This document shows, piece by piece, positions 1-11,426 of a stretch of 64,000 bases of DNA (positions within the stretch are counted from its first letter, which is position 1; each line of letters opens with the position of its first letter). Below the pieces are notes generated by a model that was not told where the DNA came from, ran no database searches, and saw only the letters and a list, made by a program, of their open reading frames with translations. Location of the stretch: positions 37,178,218 to 37,242,217 of the forward strand of contig CM066982.1 in assembly GCA_033977485.1 (NCBI GenBank), written 5' to 3'. This DNA is from Hydrangea macrophylla. Lineage: Eukaryota > Streptophyta > Magnoliopsida > Cornales > Hydrangeaceae. The translations under genes and the position numbers were made by a program.

Positions 1-2706
1 GTTCGTCCGAGTACGTCACCTTGGGGAGCACCAGTTCTGTTTGTGAAGAAGAAGGACGGAACACTTCGACTCTGCATAGACTACAGAGAGTTGAACAAGG
101 TTACGATCAAGAATAGATATCCATTACCTCGGATAGATGACCTATTCGATCAGTTACAGGGATCGAGAATCTTTTCCAAGATTGATTTACGTTCAGGATA
201 TCACCAACTGTTAGTTCGACCAGCGGATGTGTCAAGGACTGCATTCAGGACAAGATACGGGCATTATGAATTTCTAGTTATGCCTTTTGGATTGACGAAT
301 GCGCCAGCAGTGTTTATGGACTTGATGAATAGAGTATTCAGACTATATCTGGATCAATTCATTATAGTATTCATCGACGATATATTGATCTACTCTAAGA
401 CAGAAAAGGATCACAAGGAGCACTTACAGATTGCCTTACAGACACTTCGAGAAAACAAGTTGTATGCAAAGTTCAGCAAGTGTGAATTTTGGCTACAGGA
501 AGTCAAATTTTTAGGACATGTTGTATCTCAAGATGGTATCTCTGTGGACTCATCTAAGATTGATGCAGTCTTAAGTTGGAATAGACCGACCAATGCGACA
601 GAGGTCAGAAGTTTTCTTGGATTAGCAGGATATTATAGAAGATTTGTCGAAGGATTTTCCAAGATAGCGGGACCATTGACGAATTTAACAAAGAAGGAGA
701 CAAAGTACGCATGGACAGACAAGCATGAGGGAGCATTTCAGGAGTTAAAGGAAAGATTGACTTCTGCGCCGGTACTTGCGATACCTAAGAGTGGAGAAAG
801 GTATGTGATCTACAGTGATGCATCGCACCAAGGACTTGGATGTGTGCTTATGCAAAACGGGAATGTTATCGCATATGGATCAAGACAATTAAAGGTACAC
901 GAGAGGAATTATCCTACGCATGATTTGGAATTGGCAGCAATAGTGTTTGCATTGAAAATTTGGAGACACTATCTCTACAGAGAAAAGTTTGATCTGTTTT
1001 CCGATCATAAGAGCTTGAAGTATTTGTTCTCTCAGAAGGAGTTGAACATGCGACAACGAAGATGGATGGAGTTACTCAAGGATTACGATTTCTCTTTGCA
1101 ATACCATCCAGGTAAAGCAAATGTCGTAGCAGATGCTTTGAGCCGTAAACCTCGACTAGTGATCGCTACATTACTAATTCGAGAATGGAAAGCATTGGCG
1201 GTGTTAGCCGAATTCCAGCTCCAGCCAGTGGAACCAATGGAAAGTCAACATTTTGGATGTCTGATGGTACAACCAACTCTGATCAGTCGTATCATAGAAG
1301 CTCAGCAGACAGCAGAAGATTTGAAGTTATGGTTCGCGAAGATGTCAGCTAAAGAACCAGAAGTCTGGAGTAGTGGTACAGATGGAGCCTTACGATGTAA
1401 AGGTAGACTCTGTGTACCTAATAAAGAAAATCTCCGGAAAGACATATTGGATGAAGCTCATAAGTCACGGATGACGATTCATCCAGGAGGTACAAAGATG
1501 TACAAGGACTTGAAGAGAAATTTTTGGTGGGAAGGAATGAAGCGAGAAGTGGCTGAGTATGTTTCTCAGTGTCTTACTTGTAAGCAAGTAAAGGCAGAGC
1601 ATCAGAAACCACCTGGACTTCTACAGCCGTTACCAATTCCCCAATGGAAATGGGAACACATCACCATGGATTTTGTGGTAGGATTGCCGAAGTCACAGCA
1701 GAACCACGACGCTATTTGGGTAATTGTGGATCGACTTACGAAGACGGCACATTTTATTGCCTACAGTATGACGTATCCAGTAGAACGATTGAGCCGGATG
1801 TATCTACAGCATATAGTACGGTTACACGGAGTACCTATTTCTATTGTATCAGATCGAGATTCGCGTTTTACTGCAGAGTTTTGGAAAAGTCTTCAAACAG
1901 CAATGGGAACAACTTTGAACTTGAGTTCAGCTTTTCATCCACAGACCGATGGACAGACGGAGAGAGTTAATCAAGTAATGGAGGACATGTTACGTGCTTG
2001 CGTCATTGATTTTGAGAATTCTTGGGAGACACACTTACCTTTAATAGAGTTCGCTTACAACAACAGTTATCATTCAAGCATAGGAATGGCGCCGTTCGAA
2101 GCTTTGTACGGAAGACCTTGCCGATCACCGTTATGTTGGACTGAAGTCGGAGATACTCAACTTCTTGGTCCAGAAATGGTACGAGAAACCAGCGAGAAGA
2201 TCCAAATTGTACGTGAGAAGATGACGACAGCTCAGACCCGATACAAGAATTATGCTGACAAGCGACGCAAAGACTTGGAGTTTGCAGTTGGAGATCATGT
2301 GTTACTCAAGGTTTCGCCTGTTCGAGGAATCGTCAGATTTGGTCAGAAGAGAGGCAAGTTATCACCTCGTTTTATCGGACCATTTGAGATTCTAGAGCGT
2401 GTTGGGAAAGTTGCTTATCGCCTTGCGTTGCCGCCGAAGATGTCAGGAGTGCACAACGTTTTTCACATTAGTATGCTGAGGAAGTATGCTCATAACCCAG
2501 CGCACAAGATCAACTTCGAAGATATTGAAGTCAACGACAATGTTACGTTTAACGAAGGACCAGTTCGCATTTTAGATCGCGAAGTCAAGAAGCTCAGGAA
2601 TAAGGAGATTCCCTTAGTCAAGATTCAGTGGAAACAGCATGATAAAGGAGAAGCTTCGTGGGAGCTAGAGTCAGAGATGCGTGAGAAGTTTCCATTTTTG
2701 TTTTAA
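1..2706 (+). CDS. pol: Ty3/gypsy pol polyprotein (RT, RNase H, integrase, chromodomain-like tail), 5'-truncated by window
   Basis: The frame is open from base 1 (translation begins [20 protein letters not shown]), so the real start lies upstream. Counting residues from the GTG at 43, the reverse transcriptase has its first catalytic Asp at D48 (KIDLRSGY) and the pair D112/D113 in VFIDDIL. RNase H acidic residues are D259 (YSDAS), E296 (DLELAA), D321 (SDHKSL) and D364 (VADALSR). The integrase zinc motif is H473, H480, C510, C513, and the catalytic triad D543, D604, E640. A GPY/F-type module (RFIGPFEIL) follows near residue 760, and the last 40 residues ([11 protein letters not shown] to [15 protein letters not shown]) resemble the degenerate C-terminal chromodomain of Tekay/Del elements. 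No stop or frameshift is seen in the 902 visible codons, so T1 is the best preserved element here. Protease and gag are off the left edge. Confidence 0.95.
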   Translation, partial: VRPSTSPWGAPVLFVKKKDGTLRLCIDYRELNKVTIKNRYPLPRIDDLFDQLQGSRIFSKIDLRSGYHQLLVRPADVSRTAFRTRYGHYEFLVMPFGLTNAPAVFMDLMNRVFRLYLDQFIIVFIDDILIYSKTEKDHKEHLQIALQTLRENKLYAKFSKCEFWLQEVKFLGHVVSQDGISVDSSKIDAVLSWNRPTNATEVRSFLGLAGYYRRFVEGFSKIAGPLTNLTKKETKYAWTDKHEGAFQELKERLTSAPVLAIPKSGERYVIYSDASHQGLGCVLMQNGNVIAYGSRQLKVHERNYPTHDLELAAIVFALKIWRHYLYREKFDLFSDHKSLKYLFSQKELNMRQRRWMELLKDYDFSLQYHPGKANVVADALSRKPRLVIATLLIREWKALAVLAEFQLQPVEPMESQHFGCLMVQPTLISRIIEAQQTAEDLKLWFAKMSAKEPEVWSSGTDGALRCKGRLCVPNKENLRKDILDEAHKSRMTIHPGGTKMYKDLKRNFWWEGMKREVAEYVSQCLTCKQVKAEHQKPPGLLQPLPIPQWKWEHITMDFVVGLPKSQQNHDAIWVIVDRLTKTAHFIAYSMTYPVERLSRMYLQHIVRLHGVPISIVSDRDSRFTAEFWKSLQTAMGTTLNLSSAFHPQTDGQTERVNQVMEDMLRACVIDFENSWETHLPLIEFAYNNSYHSSIGMAPFEALYGRPCRSPLCWTEVGDTQLLGPEMVRETSEKIQIVREKMTTAQTRYKNYADKRRKDLEFAVGDHVLLKVSPVRGIVRFGQKRGKLSPRFIGPFEILERVGKVAYRLALPPKMSGVHNVFHISMLRKYAHNPAHKINFEDIEVNDNVTFNEGPVRILDREVKKLRNKEIPLVKIQWKQHDKGEASWELESEMREKFPFLF

Positions 2707-2740
2707 CTCTGTATGTTTCTGATTTCGAGGACGAAATCTT

Positions 2741-2758
2741 TTGTTGGGTGGTGGATGA
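2741..2758 (+). other. Polypurine tract of T1
   Basis: A G-rich stretch lies directly before the LTR start at 2759 and a little after TTTCGAGGACGAAAT, a conserved sequence downstream of Tekay pol. It would prime plus-strand DNA synthesis. Confidence 0.75.
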
Positions 2759-2838
2759 TGTAATACCCTGTATTTTCAATAATTATTTAATGCAGAGAGA
2801 TTCTATATACTTCCTCGGACCATTCATGAAATTTAATC

Positions 2839-3032
2839 TTCGATCGATCGAAGCTCGTTCGAGCGATCGAGCACCTTCAGTTCAAGCGATCGAACCCTGT
2901 TCGAGCGATCGAAACCCTACCGACCTGAATTTAATACGTGGACCCCATTTTCAATCGATCAAACCCTTTTTAATCGATCATAACCTGGCCGATCTGAGTT
3001 CGAGCGATCGAACTGCTTTCGATCGATCGAAC
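2839..3032. repeat. TTCGATCGATCGAA-type palindrome cluster in T1 U3
   Basis: Eight or so copies of a 14-bp self-complementary motif and its variants (TTCGAGCGATCGA, TTCAAGCGATCGAA, TCAATCGATCAAA) are spaced roughly 20-40 bp apart. The same motif recurs in copia and Athila-like elements elsewhere in the window. Confidence 0.85.
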
Positions 3033-3090
3033 ATGAAAATATCAGAATCCCAGTTTCTGCGCAGAACCAGCCTCCTTGCCCTCCCATTCT

Positions 3091-3100
3091 CTATATATAC
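3091..3100 (+). promoter_or_regulatory. TATA box of the T1 LTR
   Basis: CTATATATAC lies in U3 about 330 bp from the LTR start and is followed by a purine-rich leader, the usual place for a retroelement promoter. Transcription would start about 25-35 bp downstream. Confidence 0.6.
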
Positions 3101-3139
3101 GTTAGTTTCGTGTGTGTGGTGAGGTTGCTGATATTGTAA

Positions 3140-3345
3140 GTTGAGAGAGAGATTGTGAGTGTGTGTTTATATATATATACTCATATATCCTTATATATAT
3201 ATCTATATACACATACACATATATATATATACTCAGAAGAGAAGAGAAGAGAAGAGAAGAGAAGAAAGAAGCCGAGAAGAAGAAGAAGAACAGAAAGAGA
3301 GACAGAGACAGAAGGAGGAGGCAGAAAGAGGAGAGAGAGGAGGCC
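3140..3345. repeat. Low-complexity TA and GA/GAA-rich stretch
   Basis: Runs of TATA, then GAGAAGAGAA and GAA repeats. The small reading frames that cross it on both strands are composition artefacts. Confidence 0.85.
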
Positions 3346-3513
3346 ACCATTGGAGCCTTAAGCTCGAAGCTTAACCAAACGCACCCTAGGTGAGTTTTTA
3401 TTCACTCGGTAGCTTTAATATAATGTTTTACGAGTTTTGGTATGTTTAGGAGTATTAAAACGTCCCCAAGACGCCTATTCTCGTGCTGTTCAGAATCTGC
3501 CGGAGAAGACGAC

Positions 3514-3668
3514 GTTCGAGCGATCGAGCAGAGCTCAATCGATCGAAGGTTCGATAGTCGAGCGATCGAGCAGAGTTCAATCGATCGAAGGTTCGATCGA
3601 TCGAACTGCTTTCGAGCGATCGAACTTCATTTTCCTCGATCGATCGAAATGACTTCAATCGATCGAGA
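3514..3668. repeat. Second TCGATCGA palindrome cluster in the T1 LTR
   Basis: At least seven motif copies lie downstream of the TATA box, so this cluster would be transcribed. It includes a near-perfect local duplication of about 40 bp (AGCAGAGCTCAATCGATCGA and AGCAGAGTTCAATCGATCGA). Confidence 0.85.
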
Positions 3669-3989
3669 AATGCAGAACATGGTTTATTTCTTTAGTTTAT
3701 GTTATCCGAGGTTCGAATACTCGATTTACGATTCAGACTTCTATTATGCTATTATGGGTTTAGTTGGGAGAATGTGACAACACAGATAAGTATAATTAAG
3801 AATAATGGATTAATACAGTGACGATAGATATATGCGGTTCATGTCTAAGTTTGAGATCCGTTTATTTCAATCAGAGTAGTCAGGCCACATGGGAAGTCAT
3901 GTATCGATAGAAGTACAGTGTTTAGGTAGGTTTGATAAGTTCTGGATATGGTACGTGGGCGGATGCCTGGTCATGATATGCTTTCGCAT

Positions 3990-4288
3990 GCGGTGGATGG
4001 TTTATATCCTTAACGAGCAGCGAAAAGTGAGCAGGACCATGTAGCCCTAAGGTAGCCAGATGATCGACGATATATCCTTAACGAGCGGTGGATGGTTTAT
4101 ATCCTTAACGAGCGGTGGATGGGTGATCACTGGTATACTACGAGAAGTCGTGGCAATAGATTTGATATGCTGTTGTTCAAAGCGTTATATCCCTGACATG
4201 CGGTGGATGGTTTATATCCTTAACGAGCGGGGGATGGACTGACGTGGTGTTCATGAATGCGGTGGATGGTTTATATCCTTAACGAGCA
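3990..4288 (+). repeat. 29-bp minisatellite in the T1 LTR
   Basis: The unit GCGGTGGATGGTTTATATCC plus TTAACGAGC occurs about four to five times, whole or partial, near 3991, 4065-4120, 4199 and 4258, with unrelated spacers between some copies. Confidence 0.85.
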
Positions 4289-4988
4289 AATGGACAGAAT
4301 GATGGTATGTCTGCATATGTTAAACGATTGAGTCTGTTCTTCCTAGACAGAGGATGTTGATGTTTCGATCTAAGGATAATAAGACGATAAGGGTTGAGTT
4401 ACGATATTGGAATACAGAGAAGATATTATGTAATAGAACTATATCTTAGACGTTTAAATAACTTGTTATACGTTATAACATTGATACCCTGTGAGTTTCT
4501 TTTCACTCAGCTCTCAGTAAGCTGACGGCCGTTATTGCCTGGACATTCCCCGTCCAGTTTTCCCTGTCCCTTTCAATACAGATAATGGAGCTTACAGTAG
4601 CGGTTACTACCCTGACGGAACTTATGCAGAGGATGGCCCCTCTGATGCCAGTTACGCTAGAGAAGGAGGGTACACTGATGACTATCCCTATGCCAGCTGA
4701 AGATTGAAGATAGTGATATCTAGTTTACATTTCTATTTGTCCTGTTGAACTTTATTTAGTGTTAGTTTGACGGGTACTTGGGCATATGTTGTCTCCAGAC
4801 CTATCGTGATCCTGTGGACCACACTCTGATGTTTTGTAATAATAATACTGTTTATATTTCAGTTACTTACTGTTCCTGTTTGGACTAGTACTGTGTGGTG
4901 TGGACATTAGTGACTTTCACTTGTCATTCCCTATGGACCCATAAAGGAAATTTATTTTTCTCTATTTATGCTGCTCCGGGGCGTGACA

Positions 4989-7069
4989 TGTATAGTAGCG
5001 GCCGGAGGTTTCAGTTCACCTAGACCTAATTGTTTGTAAACGGAGTAAGGTAAAAGATTAACACTTGCTCCTAAGTCAAGGAGAGCTCGATGAATGACAG
5101 TGTCACCTATGACACATGAAATCGTAGGTGTTCCGAGATCTTTATACTTTGGGGGAGCATGTTGGAAAATTGAGCTTACATTTTCTGTGAGGAAGACCTT
5201 TTTCGGAGTATGACTCCGTATTTTGCGCTTTTGAGTGCACATGTCTTTTAAACATTTAGCGTAAGCGGGAATTTGTTTAATAGCATCGAGGAATGGAATA
5301 TTAATTTTTACTTGTTTGAATACCTCGAGTACATCTTCCATTTTTGACCCTTTCTTAGACAAATGTGACGGTCCCTCAACGTTTGGTGGATATGGCATTC
5401 TCGGAATATAATTCGTTGGGACCAGTTCATTTTCTTTTCTCTTCCTACTCACGTCCTCACCCTTTTCCTTATTCAAATTTATATTTTTATTTTTCTCACC
5501 CTCATCCGGAATTACAACAATCTCCTCATCTAGAATTGTCGTCCTAGTCGAAACGGCATTCACTTGCTCACTCGACCCCCCATTCTCGTATTGTCCCTTA
5601 GGATTTTGAATAGTTTGCGCAGGCAACTTCCCCTCGTTTCTACGACTCACCGCAGTAGCTATTTGTCCCATTTGGGACTCGAGCTTTGCAATGGATTGTG
5701 TGTGAGAGTGCACTATTTGTGCTTGTGCTTGGACTTGCGTTTCAATGTTCTTAAGGGAAGACAACACCTTCTCCTCGAAAGCATTAACCCGTGGAAGGTT
5801 AGGATTAAGAGGGGGTTGTTGGTATTGACCTTGTTGATATTGGGATCGATAAGTATTAGGAAAATTGTTCGCCTCATTAGGATTATTATTATTATTTTTC
5901 CACGAGAAGTTAGGATGGTTTCGCTATGGCGCGTTCGGATTATTATTAGTCGAATTATAATTATTCCGTGGGTATTGTTGAATAGAATTAATGTGTTGCT
6001 CCACGAATTCCGGAAATTGACTCGCTGATGGACATGCAAGGATAGAATGTGACGGATCGGAACATAATGCACAAATTTCATGAGCTGGTGAGGCTGTCGT
6101 TTGGTTCATTGTTAAAAGTCGGTCAAGTTTTTTAGATAGTTCTTTTATTTCAATTGAATAACTTGACTCGAACTTTACCTCTCGCTTAGGTTGAAGGTAT
6201 CCCTCAGAACGTACCGTCACAGCCTGATGCATCGAATTCTCGCTTAATGTTTCAAAAATTTTCCAGGCCTCGTCGGCGCTTTTGTGTAAGAAGGTACCCG
6301 CACAAACAGCATCGACGGTAGTACGGACAGAGGGAATAAGTCCCTCGTAGAAAACCTGTACCAACTGCCACTTAGGAACCTGATGATGTGGACACGAGTG
6401 TAATAATTCTTTAAATTTTTCCCATGTGTCGTAAAGTGATTCCCCATCTTGCATCACAAAGTTTGTTATGGATTTTCTTATCTGATTAGTTCTTGTGATT
6501 GGGAAAAACTTTTGTAAAAATGCGTTGTGTAATGCTTCCCATGTTTTTATAGTGTTTGGCTCCAAAGATTGGAGCCAATACTTCGCTTTATCGTTTAAAG
6601 AGAATGGAAAGAGACGCAGTTTTAATTCATCATCAGTGAAATTTTGGATTTTTAACGTAGAGCATATATCTTGGAAATCCCCTAAGTGCTGATAAGGATC
6701 TTCATTTATACGGCCATGGAAAGAAGGAAGTAGCGAGATGGTAGACGACTTTATCTCAAAGTGAGATGTCGTCGCCTCCGGTAATTCGATACCAGCCTGT
6801 GGCGTGTAAGTCGTCGGAATAAAGTAATCTTTAAGCGGATGAGGTGGAGGTATATTAGGATTATTTCCGTTATTTACGTTGTTTTCGCCGTCGGCCATTG
6901 GAATAGGTTTTATGTTAATAAATCGAGTTTTCCTTAACCTTTTAAGGGTACTTTGAATTTCGGCCTGAAATAACGACGACGGTTTCGGAGTCCGATAGAC
7001 TCTAAGGGTACGTTCAAGTTCAGGATCGATAGAAAATAATTCAGGTTTACTTGAACGCGTACCAAACAT
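4989..7069 (-). pseudogene. gag-pro: Athila-like gag and protease N-part, interrupted by one stop and by T1
   Basis: The frame starts at the ATG at 7069 (MFGTRSSKPELF). It holds a retrotransposon gag domain: WLQSLEPNTIKTWEALHNAF, then KFFP, then QDGESLYDTWEKFKELLHSC. An Asn/Gln/Pro-rich linker follows, then a coiled-coil-like stretch, and the Athila protease with its active site as DLGASVNLLPYSVYKQLGLG (DLGA in place of DSGA, usual in this lineage). The same frame runs from 7069 to 4989 with a single TAG at 5924-5926, which fits a C-to-T change of a CAG codon. Just after the protease the frame runs into the T1 LTR. Gag coats the element RNA; protease would mature the polyprotein. Confidence 0.88.
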
Positions 7070-7539
7070 AAACTAAAAAGAAACGAAATTAAAATAAGGA
7101 CTGACTCAACAAATACAAAAATAATCACGCAAATCAGACAACAGGCAAGCACACAGTACTACTATGATGTATGTAATTATCCTTATGCAGTGATTCGCGT
7201 CATAGCCCAGCGCCCCGGGTTTCCTAGCTAATGCAGTGCTCACTCCATAACTAACCTAATGCAAGTAATTGCGTCTCAGCGCCCTGACTTACAGTGATTT
7301 GATGCGAATTTCAAAAGAAGCAATTTGTGTTATTTTATTTATATTTTTTTGCGTAAGCTCCTTTGATGTGCTAAGCTATTCCTCCCGGAAACGTTAGAAT
7401 TTGATGACTCGAGAAACTATAAAATAAAAAGAAAAGTTAGTGACTCAAAATAAAACGAAAAATAAGAAAAAGAAAACCTAATATAATATTTACGAATTAA
7501 TTAAACTAAGATTCTAAAACTAAAGGTGGTAATTTGCAA
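7070..7539 (-). other. T2 untranslated leader
   Basis: Noncoding stretch between the primer site and the gag start. Nothing else recognised in it. Confidence 0.6.
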
Positions 7540-7558
7540 TCCCAGGGCAACGGCGCCA
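7540..7558 (-). other. T2 primer-binding site
   Basis: On the minus strand it reads TGGCGCCGTTGCCCTGGGA, a few bases after the LTR end. TGGCGCCGTTGCC is the usual Athila-type primer site, generally assigned to tRNA-Asp (family knowledge). Confidence 0.85.
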
Positions 7559-7563
7559 AAAAT

Positions 7564-8998
7564 TGATGTTGTCAAAATCAAGATATAAAAATGTACTTTA
7601 CTTTTCTAAAGATTTGCAGTGTGGAAGTAAAGGTCGAACCCACAGAGATTGAATTACTACGACTCTTAATTTTAAAACCTAAATCTAATTAATTATGAAA
7701 ACGAGATTTTGATTTAAATTTTGATTAAATTAATGAAACTAATGAAATTAAATCTAAACTATGAAAGCGATTTAAAAGTGTTTTTATAAATATGTTTAAA
7801 GGAACCTAGGATTGCAAATCTACCACTAACTTCATAATAGGAATATTTATGCATTCAATTAGATTATTAAGTTGGATGATAATGGGGAATTGTAGCTACA
7901 AGCCCAATTCCTCCGTCAAGAAAATAACTATGGTTCAAGCACCAACATAATCCATCTTCGGTTAGCACGAATTATCCCACACTAAACTAGGGTTGTGATA
8001 TAATCCGTCTAATCTAGGCATGGACTATTCGGATACTTGATAGCACAATTCAATAAAGCACCATTACATGTAAATAACCTATATAAGCACAGCAAACATA
8101 GATCATTGAGCACATCATAGTCAAAATAGATCTAAGACAAGAATAAACTTTGAAAGTCATGATTTAATCAATTAGAAGTACGATTTATTTATAAAAATCC
8201 TCGGAACATGTAATCATCATCCATACATAATAAAACTAAAATAAAAACATAAATAAAACCCTATTACTTAGCTAGGGTTTCATTGAAACCCTAGATCTAG
8301 GCTTAGTTGGCCATAGAATTGATGAACAACAAGAGGTTGATGGAGGAGGCCATGGGAATCCTTGGTCTTCTTCTTCTTCTACTTGCTTTTCTCTTGTATA
8401 TTGATGTGTATATTAGTGTATAATGATTTGTATATCTAAATTTGATTTAGAATATGATTTATCTAGAGTTTGGAAGGATTTAGGAAGCTGTCCTAAGTCA
8501 AATCGCACTAAAACAACTCTTTTTACGTTTCTGGACGTATTCAGCCAATTCGGATCGCACAGGGCTCTTCAGGGCCTCGAAATACGTGTTTTTGACTTTT
8601 TCAACAGCTCGCTCGCGCGGGTCGCTCCAGCGACTTGGGCAATTTCCAGATTTTTCTCAGATTTCCGCTGCTCTACGCACCGATCGTAGAATTGCGATAA
8701 CTTTTGACTCGGACCTCGTATTGACTCACCGTTTGCGGCCACGCGTCCGTAACTCGAAGATCTACATTTTATATCTCTGGAGAAATTTCTCAAATCTGAA
8801 GTATTTCTTGTCAAAAATGCAATTTTCCGAGGCTGCTACTACATTCATCTTTCACCGGAATCATCTTTTGAGTCCAGAATGACTTCCAAAGCCACTAATC
8901 ATTGGTTTTTTGTGCATTTTCATATTAAAGCTCCAAAACCTACAAAATATAGAATGCTTATTAAAAATCACTTAATAACTACATGAAATGGGCTAACA
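7564..8998 (-). repeat. 5' LTR of T2
   Basis: About 1435 bp; on the minus strand it starts TGTTAGCCCATTTC and ends GACAACATCA, next to the primer site. It contains the phrase GGTCGAACCCACAGAG (plus strand), whose counterpart GGTCGATCCCACAGAG occurs near 37769 in the LTR of A2, supporting kinship of the two. Confidence 0.8.
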
Positions 8999-9049
8999 AA
9001 GCGTATTTTTAGGACTATAAACGACAACTATTCGTCGCCGATCACAATG

Positions 9050-9126
9050 TTCGATCGATCGAAACATGTTCGATCGCTTGAGCATAGAGCATCTTCGATC
9101 GATTGAACCTACTTCGATCGATCGAA
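9050..9126. repeat. TCGATCGA palindrome cluster in the C1 leader
   Basis: About four copies of TTCGATCGATCGAA variants, including TTCGATCGCTTGAG and TTCGATCGATTGAA. Confidence 0.85.
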
Positions 9127-9281
9127 TCCAACATGCATCCAATGCAATCACATATTTGTATTCTACTGCGATAACGCTGCAGAAATAGATCTGTGACGAA
9201 GCAGTTTCGAAAACAGTCCTAAAATCTAAATGCAAATCAAAACTAGTGTTCCAAAACACATCTATAGATCCAAACGAGCGT

Positions 9282-9294
9282 GGCTTTGATACCA
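9282..9294 (-). other. C1 primer-binding site
   Basis: On the minus strand TGGTATCAAAGCC, a variant of TGGTATCAGAGCC that pairs with the 3' end of initiator tRNA-Met in copia elements. It lies two bases from the LTR end. Confidence 0.85.
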
Positions 9295-9689
9295 ATTGAT
9301 GGAAAAACTGGTTTAAATTAAAAGTTTAAACGCGTAGCGAAAAAGTCAAGTTATAAAAACTTATTGGTAGCCCAGGATATACTACCTGTCAATTCCATAG
9401 ATGCGTACTAACAAAAGGGAGAGGAAATATACCTCAGGTCTTGAACCCAATTCTGAAAACGTCTTTCTCCTTGATGGTGCAGCAACTTCCACTAGTCTGT
9501 CTTCACTCTTATGACTCCTGCGGATGCCTGTCGGAAGGAATATGGTTGGTGGGAACCCTAATTGGGAGGATAGGGAAGGTTTAGAGAAACCTAAATAGTT
9601 TCTGCAGCTTCTACGTATAAAAACGACGATTAAAAACATTCAGTACGCAGCTGCCCTATTTATAGATTCCTAGAACCTACCTATCCTTC

Positions 9690-9745
9690 GAACGATCGAA
9701 CTTGGCTAGACTTCAATCGATCGAGACTCCTTCGATCGATCAAAC
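9690..9745. repeat. TCGATCGA palindrome motifs in the C1 LTR
   Basis: Three variant copies (TTCGAACGATCGAA, TTCAATCGATCGAG, TTCGATCGATCAAA). The matching position in the C2 LTR (57329-57445) also carries such motifs. Confidence 0.8.
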
Positions 9746-10720
9746 CTGACTTGACATGATCCTCATGTGCCCTTCCAAGCTTCCTAGCGGAGCTAAGAGT
9801 GGGACCTCCTAGGCTCTTTATTGTTGGCTTAGACCAGTTTGTTAATTACCGTGACCAAACTCTTTGATCAGTAAACTAACTAACTGGTCAGTTAACGTTT
9901 ACTCCACTATAAAACGATAACTGAACTCCAACCCAAAAGAACATATCTGAAGCGATAACTAGATTTATATGCTGTACTAATGTCCCTCTACCTTTAGCAT
10001 TCGTAATCATATTCTAGTCGGATAACTGTTACTGTCAACCTGAATCATGATTACTTCTTGTATTCCTTAAGTCCCATTCACCTCTCATGATTACCAAACA
10101 TGTTGATAACTCTTATCAACAAGACTGCAGTACTCAATAATCGACTTGGTGACATTCTCAAGGGAATGCTTACTCTGAAAACAAAGGGTAGATTCTGTCT
10201 TGACAATATATGTTCACAACCCTATGAACATGACACACCCAAGATACCCATGTGTTGATCTTCTATAGACCTCACTGATTGGTAAGTCAAAGCAGCCATA
10301 TCCACAGTCTGTGTTCATAATCGTCGCAAGGTGAGAACACGTACCTTACACAAGTTATGAGTTCCTATTAACTGTTTGACAACATTAAGTGTCAATAGGA
10401 AAGCTCAGTTCGTCAATGCACTATAAGCACTAGCATATTAACTAAGTGTGACACTCTAGTGATTGAGATTAATCACTCCATCCAATGGTAGTTAATTATG
10501 CTATAGTGTATACCTGATGAGATATCCAGTCTCATCATCCATTGTGACAAGCTTTAAGTATCAAAGGATGGTAATTCATATCTCACTTGTATGTATCTTA
10601 TACACACACGAATTACCTACTATGATACTTAAGGATTGAAAATCATCTCATGAAAGAAACATACACAATGAAATGTAAAACTGATATCCATATATTAAAA
10701 TGTTAATGTCATACATAAAG

Positions 10721-11394
10721 TGATACACCCAAAATTGGCTCCATCCTATGACCGAGCGGTTCTAATCAGCAGCCGGTCCATACCCTAGTCAAATCATGTA
10801 CAACTCCTCGGACAAGCATCATCCCGAGCGGTCTAGTCTACATGGAACTCATCATCCCGAGCGGTTTATCCACGACCCGGCCAATAGGTCGGGAAAATCG
10901 TACAGGCACATCCCACCGCAGGAACAGCTCATCCGGGCCCACAGACATGATCCCGAGCATTACGAGCAGTTTCCTACTCAAGCTAGAAGACTAATGGAAA
11001 GTGCCCACTATTTCCTAATCCAATTAGGAAGCCCTTACAATTAATGCCAATCTATATCAATTGGATTATATTTCCTGATCTATGTAAGAGTAGGTCTCTT
11101 GCATCTATAAAAGAGACCTCTCACCCCCCATTGAAGGGGCCAACTCTTTAGTCTACACAGCACCTCTATAAAATTCACCATTGTACGCATACACCCGGCC
11201 GGTATTACTGGTAGTGCCGCCCCTCTTTGTTGGCTCACCAGGCCCGCCGGTGATCTGCTAGTGAACGTGCTCAAACACACCCGTGGACGTAGATACCTTC
11301 ATTAACAGGGCCGAACCACATACAAAAAATAGTCTCTCACTCTCTCTCTCCTAAAATTGCTCTACTTTACTCTTACCAAATTTTGGCATCATCA
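10721..11394 (+). mobile_element. S1: solo LTR of the G1 gag-only family
   Basis: 674 bp starting TGATACACCC and ending GGCATCATCA, the same ends as the LTRs of G1 (23315 and 26463). A perfect TSD TAAAG flanks it (10716-10720 and 11395-11399). No internal region remains, so it is a product of LTR-LTR recombination. It diverges visibly from the G1 LTRs. It inserted into the C1 LTR, whose sequence continues on both sides. Confidence 0.93.
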
Positions 11395-11426
11395 TAAAGT
11401 AATGGTTTGAGGGCATAAACCCAACA

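Larger units (their letters stand above)
1..4988 (+). mobile_element. T1: 3' part of a Tekay/Del-like Ty3/gypsy chromovirus
   Basis: The window opens inside pol of this element and runs through its polypurine tract and complete 3' LTR. The order RT, RNase H, integrase, short chromodomain-like tail is that of chromoviruses; the LTR start TGTAATACCC and end GGGGCGTGACA are typical of the Tekay/Del lineage (family knowledge). The right flank is the protease reading frame of an Athila-like element on the other strand, so T1 inserted there. The expected TSD copy on the right is TGTAT at 4989-4993; its partner is outside the window. Confidence 0.9.
2759..4988 (+). repeat. 3' LTR of T1
   Basis: About 2.23 kb, starting TGTAATACCC and ending GGGCGTGACA. 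In order it holds a U3 with a cluster of TCGATCGA palindromes, a TATA box, a purine-rich leader, a donor-like AGGTGAGTT near 3387, a second palindrome cluster, a 29-bp minisatellite and a conserved 3' block from about 4500. The last 60 bases match the reverse complement of 12966-13025, the end of the related but diverged LTR of T3. Confidence 0.88.
4989..8998 (-). mobile_element. T2: 5' part of an Athila-like Ty3/gypsy element
   Basis: Read on the minus strand: 5' LTR (8998 to 7564), primer site, leader, then gag and the start of protease, where the sequence stops at the edge of the T1 LTR. The rest of T2 would lie left of T1, outside the window. T2 itself sits in the internal leader of copia element C1; the 5 bp flanking its LTR at 8999-9003 are AAGCG. 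Confidence 0.85.
8999..11426 (-). mobile_element. C1: 5' end of a copia element (same family as C2)
   Basis: The remnant is a 5' LTR, a primer site and about 290 bp of leader, cut at 8999 by T2. 9100-9240 closely matches 63860-64000 in C2, and the LTR matches that of C2 in sequence and length (1451 versus 1450 bp once the solo LTR is removed). Its coding part would lie left of T2. Confidence 0.85.
9297..11426 (-). repeat. 5' LTR of C1, split by a solo LTR
   Basis: On the minus strand it starts TGTTGGGTTTATGCCCTC and ends TTTTTCCATCA. It is interrupted at 10721-11394 by an unrelated solo LTR. Without that insert it is about 1451 bp. It contains TCGATCGA-type motifs near 9690-9745. Confidence 0.88.

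Noticed and set aside
3102..3393. Several overlapping small reading frames on both strands
   Set aside because: They run through TA and GAA low-complexity DNA in the T1 LTR leader; composition alone keeps them open.
5365..6081. Plus- and minus-strand frames overlapping the T2 gag
   Set aside because: Shadows of the gag-pro frame, which alone has domain similarity.
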